This document shows, in pieces, positions 6,672-7,355 of a stretch of DNA of 7,355 bases; position 1 is the first letter of the stretch; each line of letters opens with the position of its first letter. Both the position numbers and the translations under genes were made by a program. Below the pieces are notes generated by a model. That model saw only the letters and a program-made list of their open reading frames with translations, had not been told where the DNA came from and ran no database searches. This DNA comes from Bordetella parapertussis (lineage in GTDB: Bacteria > Pseudomonadota > Gammaproteobacteria > Burkholderiales > Burkholderiaceae_D): assembly GCA_945867725.1 (NCBI GenBank), contig CAMBJI010000095.1, positions 1 through 7,355 of the forward strand, written 5' to 3'.

Positions 6672-6910
6672 TTTCTGCATGGTGGGGCTGACTCAAAAGG
6701 CCAGATCCGAGATGTTGGGCGAGTATCCTTCAAAAGTACGGAGAAAATACGGTCGGAATCGCAATCGGGCGACCGGTGCTTTCGGTTGCGGCACTCCCCC
6801 AGCTTGCGCTGCCGGAAGGTATGCATTGGCAACGTAAGGGATAGTGTGTTGAAGTTCAGGGATTGAATCTGGGGGTTCGCGGCAACCAAGCTTAAAAAGA
6901 GGGAATAGCC
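6672..6910 (+). other. Interval without an intact gene: possible structured RNA or decayed gene
   Basis: No convincing gene is present. Two signals overlap. (1) RNA structure: CGGTCG 6750-6755 pairs with CGACCG 6770-6775, and TCGCAATCG 6759-6767 pairs with CGGTTGCGG 6783-6791 (two G-U), which together make an H-type pseudoknot with linkers of 3, 2 and 7 nt. CCCCCAG 6796-6802 matches CTGGGGG 6869-6875, enclosing small hairpins (TTCA/TGAA 6855-6867). (2) Open frames: one from 6692 to the TAG at 6842-6844 has no usable start but reads protein-like (QKYGENTVGIAIGRPVLSVA, then ALPQLALPEGMHWQRKG). Another, 6679-6837, would give 52 residues from an ATG with GGTGA upstream. Read-through of the previous TGA at 6669 would also stay open to 6866. 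A remnant gene and a leader RNA for the next gene are both possible. Confidence 0.4.
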
Positions 6911-6928
6911 ATGGGTGGGGCGAAATAA
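6911..6928 (+). CDS. Five-codon leader mini-ORF (MGGAK) overlapping the next start
   Basis: ATG at 6911 is preceded at 7-nt spacing by AGAGGG (6898-6903), a better ribosome site than any directly before the following gene. It encodes M-G-G-A-K and ends with TAA at 6926-6928, whose last A is the first base of the next ATG (TAATG). This is the classic layout for termination-reinitiation. It may be a real leader or simply the way ribosomes are delivered to the HGGxSTG gene. Confidence 0.35.
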   Translation: MGGAK

Positions 6929-7164
6929 TGAAGGTGAAATGCAGAGCCTATGCCCGGTCAACAGGCCAGCCCTGCCAAGCGAAGGCACTAGCGAATGGTC
7001 GATGCAGGAACCATGGTGGCCTGTCTACTGGCCCAACCTCAGAGGCTGGCAGGAAAAGGATCGGCGAGGCTGCCAGAACCCGCCTCGCAGCGGGCGACCA
7101 AGCCAAGCTGCTGGCGGGCTACAGGGCATGGCTGGCACGTAAAGTTGCAAAGTCCATTGCCTAA
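6928..7164 (+). CDS. HGGxSTG domain protein, small zinc-knuckle-like phage/island protein
   Basis: A 78-residue basic protein of the HGGxSTG type, common in phages and islands of Proteobacteria and without established function to my knowledge. The pattern C5-x10-C16-x9-C26-x2-H29 looks like a small zinc-binding site, with PCQAKALANGRCRNHGG leading into LSTGPTSEAGRKRIGEAART, the family signature (residues 32-51). The C-terminus (residues 52-78) is a basic helix. This suggests nucleic-acid binding, as an inference only. Directly upstream there is only a weak GGTGGGG sequence; the start overlaps a five-codon mini-ORF by one base (TAATG), so it may be translated by reinitiation. The reading frame with these motifs rules out the overlapping frames in the same DNA. 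Confidence 0.82.
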   Translation: MKVKCRAYARSTGQPCQAKALANGRCRNHGGLSTGPTSEAGRKRIGEAARTRLAAGDQAKLLAGYRAWLARKVAKSIA

Positions 7165-7242
7165 TTGCAACAATAATTGATCTGCTGCAACATTTTGAAT
7201 GGCTGCGGGACACCGTAACTGATCGAGATTTCTGACCGCATC

Positions 7243-7259
7243 GCGCGGGCGCGGGCGCG
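7243..7259. repeat. Short GC tandem repeat (GCGCGG, about 2.8 copies)
   Basis: GCGCGG at 7243-7248 and 7249-7254, followed by GCGCG at 7255-7259. It stands out in an otherwise moderate-GC stretch. Function unknown; it could be simple slippage. Confidence 0.7.
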
Positions 7260-7299
7260 TCTTGGGGTTTAGGCCTAGAGCCATGGACTCAGACAAGCG

Positions 7300-7331
7300 A
7301 AGCAAAGTACCTCAACTTGGTTGAGTTGCTT
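7300..7331. repeat. Bulged inverted repeat (hairpin) near the window end
   Basis: CTCAAC (7311-7316) pairs with GTTGAG (7320-7325) around a 3-nt loop, and AAGCAA (7300-7305) pairs with TTGCTT (7326-7331), leaving a 5-nt bulge AGTAC on the left. That makes 12 bp in all. No T-run follows, so it is not an obvious terminator. It lies inside the open frame at the window end and could be a regulatory hairpin, a protein-binding site or part of a larger RNA cut by the window. Confidence 0.55.
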
Positions 7332-7355
7332 AATGGCAAGTCGTTAGACGGGCTA

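Larger units (their letters stand above)
3804..7355 (+). mobile_element. Integrative genomic island or phage satellite, left part only
   Basis: The boundary is the tRNA-Ser 3' end next to an integrase. After it come only accessory-type genes: an orphan AT-richer gene, an AlpA-like regulator, a DUF1376-like protein and an HGGxSTG protein. All are on one strand with small gaps, and base composition differs from the accA-tilS-lysC side. There are no structural phage genes in this part. AlpA-like proteins next to P4-type integrases are typical of P4-like satellites and CP4-type cryptic islands; which of these it is cannot be settled without the right side. Confidence 0.75.
7165..7355. other. Terminal 190 bp without a confident gene
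   Basis: No complete gene is supported. A + strand frame is open from 7236 to the window end; its last part reads WTQTSEAKYLNLVELL then NGKSLDGL, which looks protein-like, but it lacks an ATG or GTG start, and the only TTG (7314) has no RBS. It may be the start of a gene beyond the window, or chance. The opposite strand is also open over 7293-7355. A GC tandem repeat, the palindrome TAGGCCTA (7270-7277) and a long hairpin are listed separately or noted here. I see no terminator after the HGGxSTG gene. Confidence 0.4.

Noticed and set aside
6681..6886. Resemblance of GGGGCTGACTC near 6684 and the GGGGGTTCGC near 6871 to tmRNA ends
   Set aside because: No tRNA-like domain, tag frame or CCA could be built; similarity is limited to a few bases.
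6662..6988. A 108-codon minus strand frame across the interval before the HGGxSTG gene
   Set aside because: No RBS, unconvincing composition, opposite to all neighbours, and it overlaps the well-supported start of the HGGxSTG gene.
6915..7142. Alternative + strand frames overlapping the HGGxSTG gene
   Set aside because: Only the frame starting at 6928 carries the Cys/His pattern and the HGGxSTG signature; the others are shadows.

Overview
The window looks like a betaproteobacterial chromosome with the left edge of an integrated mobile element. The evidence for the host is the gene order accA-tilS-lysC-tRNA-Ser and the style of the AccA and LysC proteins; this comes from recalled family patterns, not a search. 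Every gene I can support lies on the + strand.

Positions 1-3827 are core chromosome. The 3' part of accA (fatty-acid synthesis) overlaps tilS (tRNA-Ile2 lysidine synthetase). lysC (aspartokinase) follows behind its own sigma70-type promoter and carries an apparent internal start for a separate ACT-domain subunit. A tRNA-Ser(GCT) gene with its own promoter and encoded CCA closes the block.

From about 3805 to the window end is an integrative element inserted at the tRNA 3' end. In order it has: a perfect rho-independent terminator; a cluster of GGGTAAAAAT-type repeats (candidate arm or operator sites); a P4-type tyrosine integrase; an orphan 157-residue AT-richer gene; an AlpA-family HTH protein whose RBS can be folded into a hairpin; a translationally coupled gene with a DUF1376/YdaU-like N-terminal half; about 240 bp without an intact gene; and a 78-residue HGGxSTG zinc-knuckle-like protein. 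The last 190 bp have no confident gene. No right attachment site is in the window, so the element continues past 7355. The layout (integrase, small regulator, replication-initiator-like protein, small phage-type protein) suggests a phage satellite or a small genomic island.

The most unusual stretch is 6672-6910. It contains a hand-found H-type pseudoknot (6-bp and 9-bp stems with 3-, 2- and 7-nt linkers), a 7-bp long-range pairing, overlapping open frames, and then a five-codon mini-ORF with its own RBS that ends in TAATG on the HGGxSTG start. It could be a structured leader RNA, a decayed gene, or both. All folding is by eye.
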